A stretch of 32,708 nt of DNA from Oscillospiraceae bacterium. GTDB taxonomy: Bacteria; Bacillota; Clostridia; Oscillospirales; Acutalibacteraceae. The notes under the pieces are model-generated. The model was given only the letters and a program-made list of their open reading frames with translations, was not told the origin of the DNA and did not search any database. Positions 32,478-32,708 of this stretch are shown here, piece by piece. Made by a program: the position numbers and the translations under genes. The DNA is taken from NCBI GenBank assembly GCA_015065885.1, contig SVPJ01000029.1, positions 1 to 32,708 on the forward strand, read 5' to 3'. Within the stretch, counting starts at the first letter, position 1; the number at the start of each line of letters is the position of its first letter.

Positions 32478-32708
32478 GTGAAACTGTTTGATACTTTTGA
32501 AGCGGTAAAGTTTTCTCAAGAGAATATGATTTTCATAACCCACGACGGGTATCTCTACTACATCTACAACCCGAAGTACAAGTATTGGAGAAAGCACCGA
32601 AACGCAGGCAACGACCACCTCACGGTTGCCAATTATGATGACGTGACAAAAGAGGAACTTGTCGAAGCGATGAACGGAGTTTTCCCAAAAAGCGAAAATG
32701 ATTTTATG
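32478..32708 (+). CDS. Unknown protein, cut by the right edge
   Basis: An open frame of 77 codons from GTG 32478, preceded by GAAGGAAGGTG at a good distance, runs off the window without a stop. The visible part is hydrophilic and rich in Tyr, Lys and Asn (for example GYLYYIYNPKYKYW at 24-37), with no signal peptide or membrane segment. I do not recognise a family. Codon use is more AT-rich than in the neighbouring operons, and the gene lies directly downstream of a tRNA 3' end, where integrated elements often begin, so it may belong to an acquired region. This is inference only. Confidence 0.6.
   Translation, partial: MKLFDTFEAVKFSQENMIFITHDGYLYYIYNPKYKYWRKHRNAGNDHLTVANYDDVTKEELVEAMNGVFPKSENDFM

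Overview
The window looks like the chromosome of an uncultured, probably gut- or rumen-type Clostridia (Bacillota), possibly Oscillospirales-like. Evidence: a type I dockerin on a secreted beta-helix protein, strong GGAGG-type ribosome binding sites, sigma-A promoters with near-consensus -35/-10 boxes, Rho-independent terminators, and a TagD/TagB/TagF-type glycerophosphate gene set. Base composition is moderately GC-rich in genes and clearly AT-rich at both edges. Taxonomy is inference; no rRNA is present.

Layout. (1) 1-870: an AT-rich edge, then an initiator tRNA-fMet (minus strand) with its own promoter and terminator. To its left are at least two partial direct copies of the tRNA 3' end, inverted fragments and three different strong hairpins, which look like scars of repeated insertion at a tRNA 3' end. 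(2) 873-4444, minus: AraC regulator, GtrB-like GT2 and DUF2079 membrane protein, apparently one operon. (3) 4454-4763: a divergent control region with a promoter for the AraC gene, two similar promoter/leader copies facing the GH2 gene, and a 10-bp direct repeat that could be a regulator site. (4) 4764-15772, plus: cytoplasmic GH2 enzyme, a 1402-residue secreted double beta-helix protein with dockerin, a GH32-like enzyme, an SDR oxidoreductase and an M32 carboxypeptidase. (5) 15808-18606, minus: three tandem, overlapping or nearly abutting clan GH-A-like glycosidase paralogues. (6) 18829-20598, plus: Na/phosphate cotransporter with PhoU-like domain. (7) 20657-31904, minus: an eleven-gene probable operon running rpiB, two GT4 enzymes, TagB-like, tagD, TagF-like, O-antigen ligase/polymerase, flippase, UDP-sugar pyrophosphorylase, pncB. 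(8) 31914-32708: strong promoters in both directions, a structured noncoding transcript candidate, tRNA-Pro(TGG) with terminator, and a truncated unknown gene.

How the parts fit. The left half reads as a plant- or host-glycan degradation locus: a dockerin-borne outer enzyme releases pieces, and cytoplasmic GH2, GH32-like and GH-A enzymes finish them. No transporter or cohesin is in the window. The right half reads as a cell-surface polymer locus that combines Wzx/Wzy-type export and polymerisation with CDP-glycerol-dependent glycerophosphate transfer, bracketed by housekeeping rpiB and pncB. The GtrB/DUF2079 pair on the left may also modify surface glycans.

Nothing here is a clear-cut new defence or mobile system. 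The least explained parts are the tRNA-fMet repeat zone, the triplicated GH-A family, the noncoding transcript at about 32063-32190, and the duplicated promoter/leader upstream of GH2.
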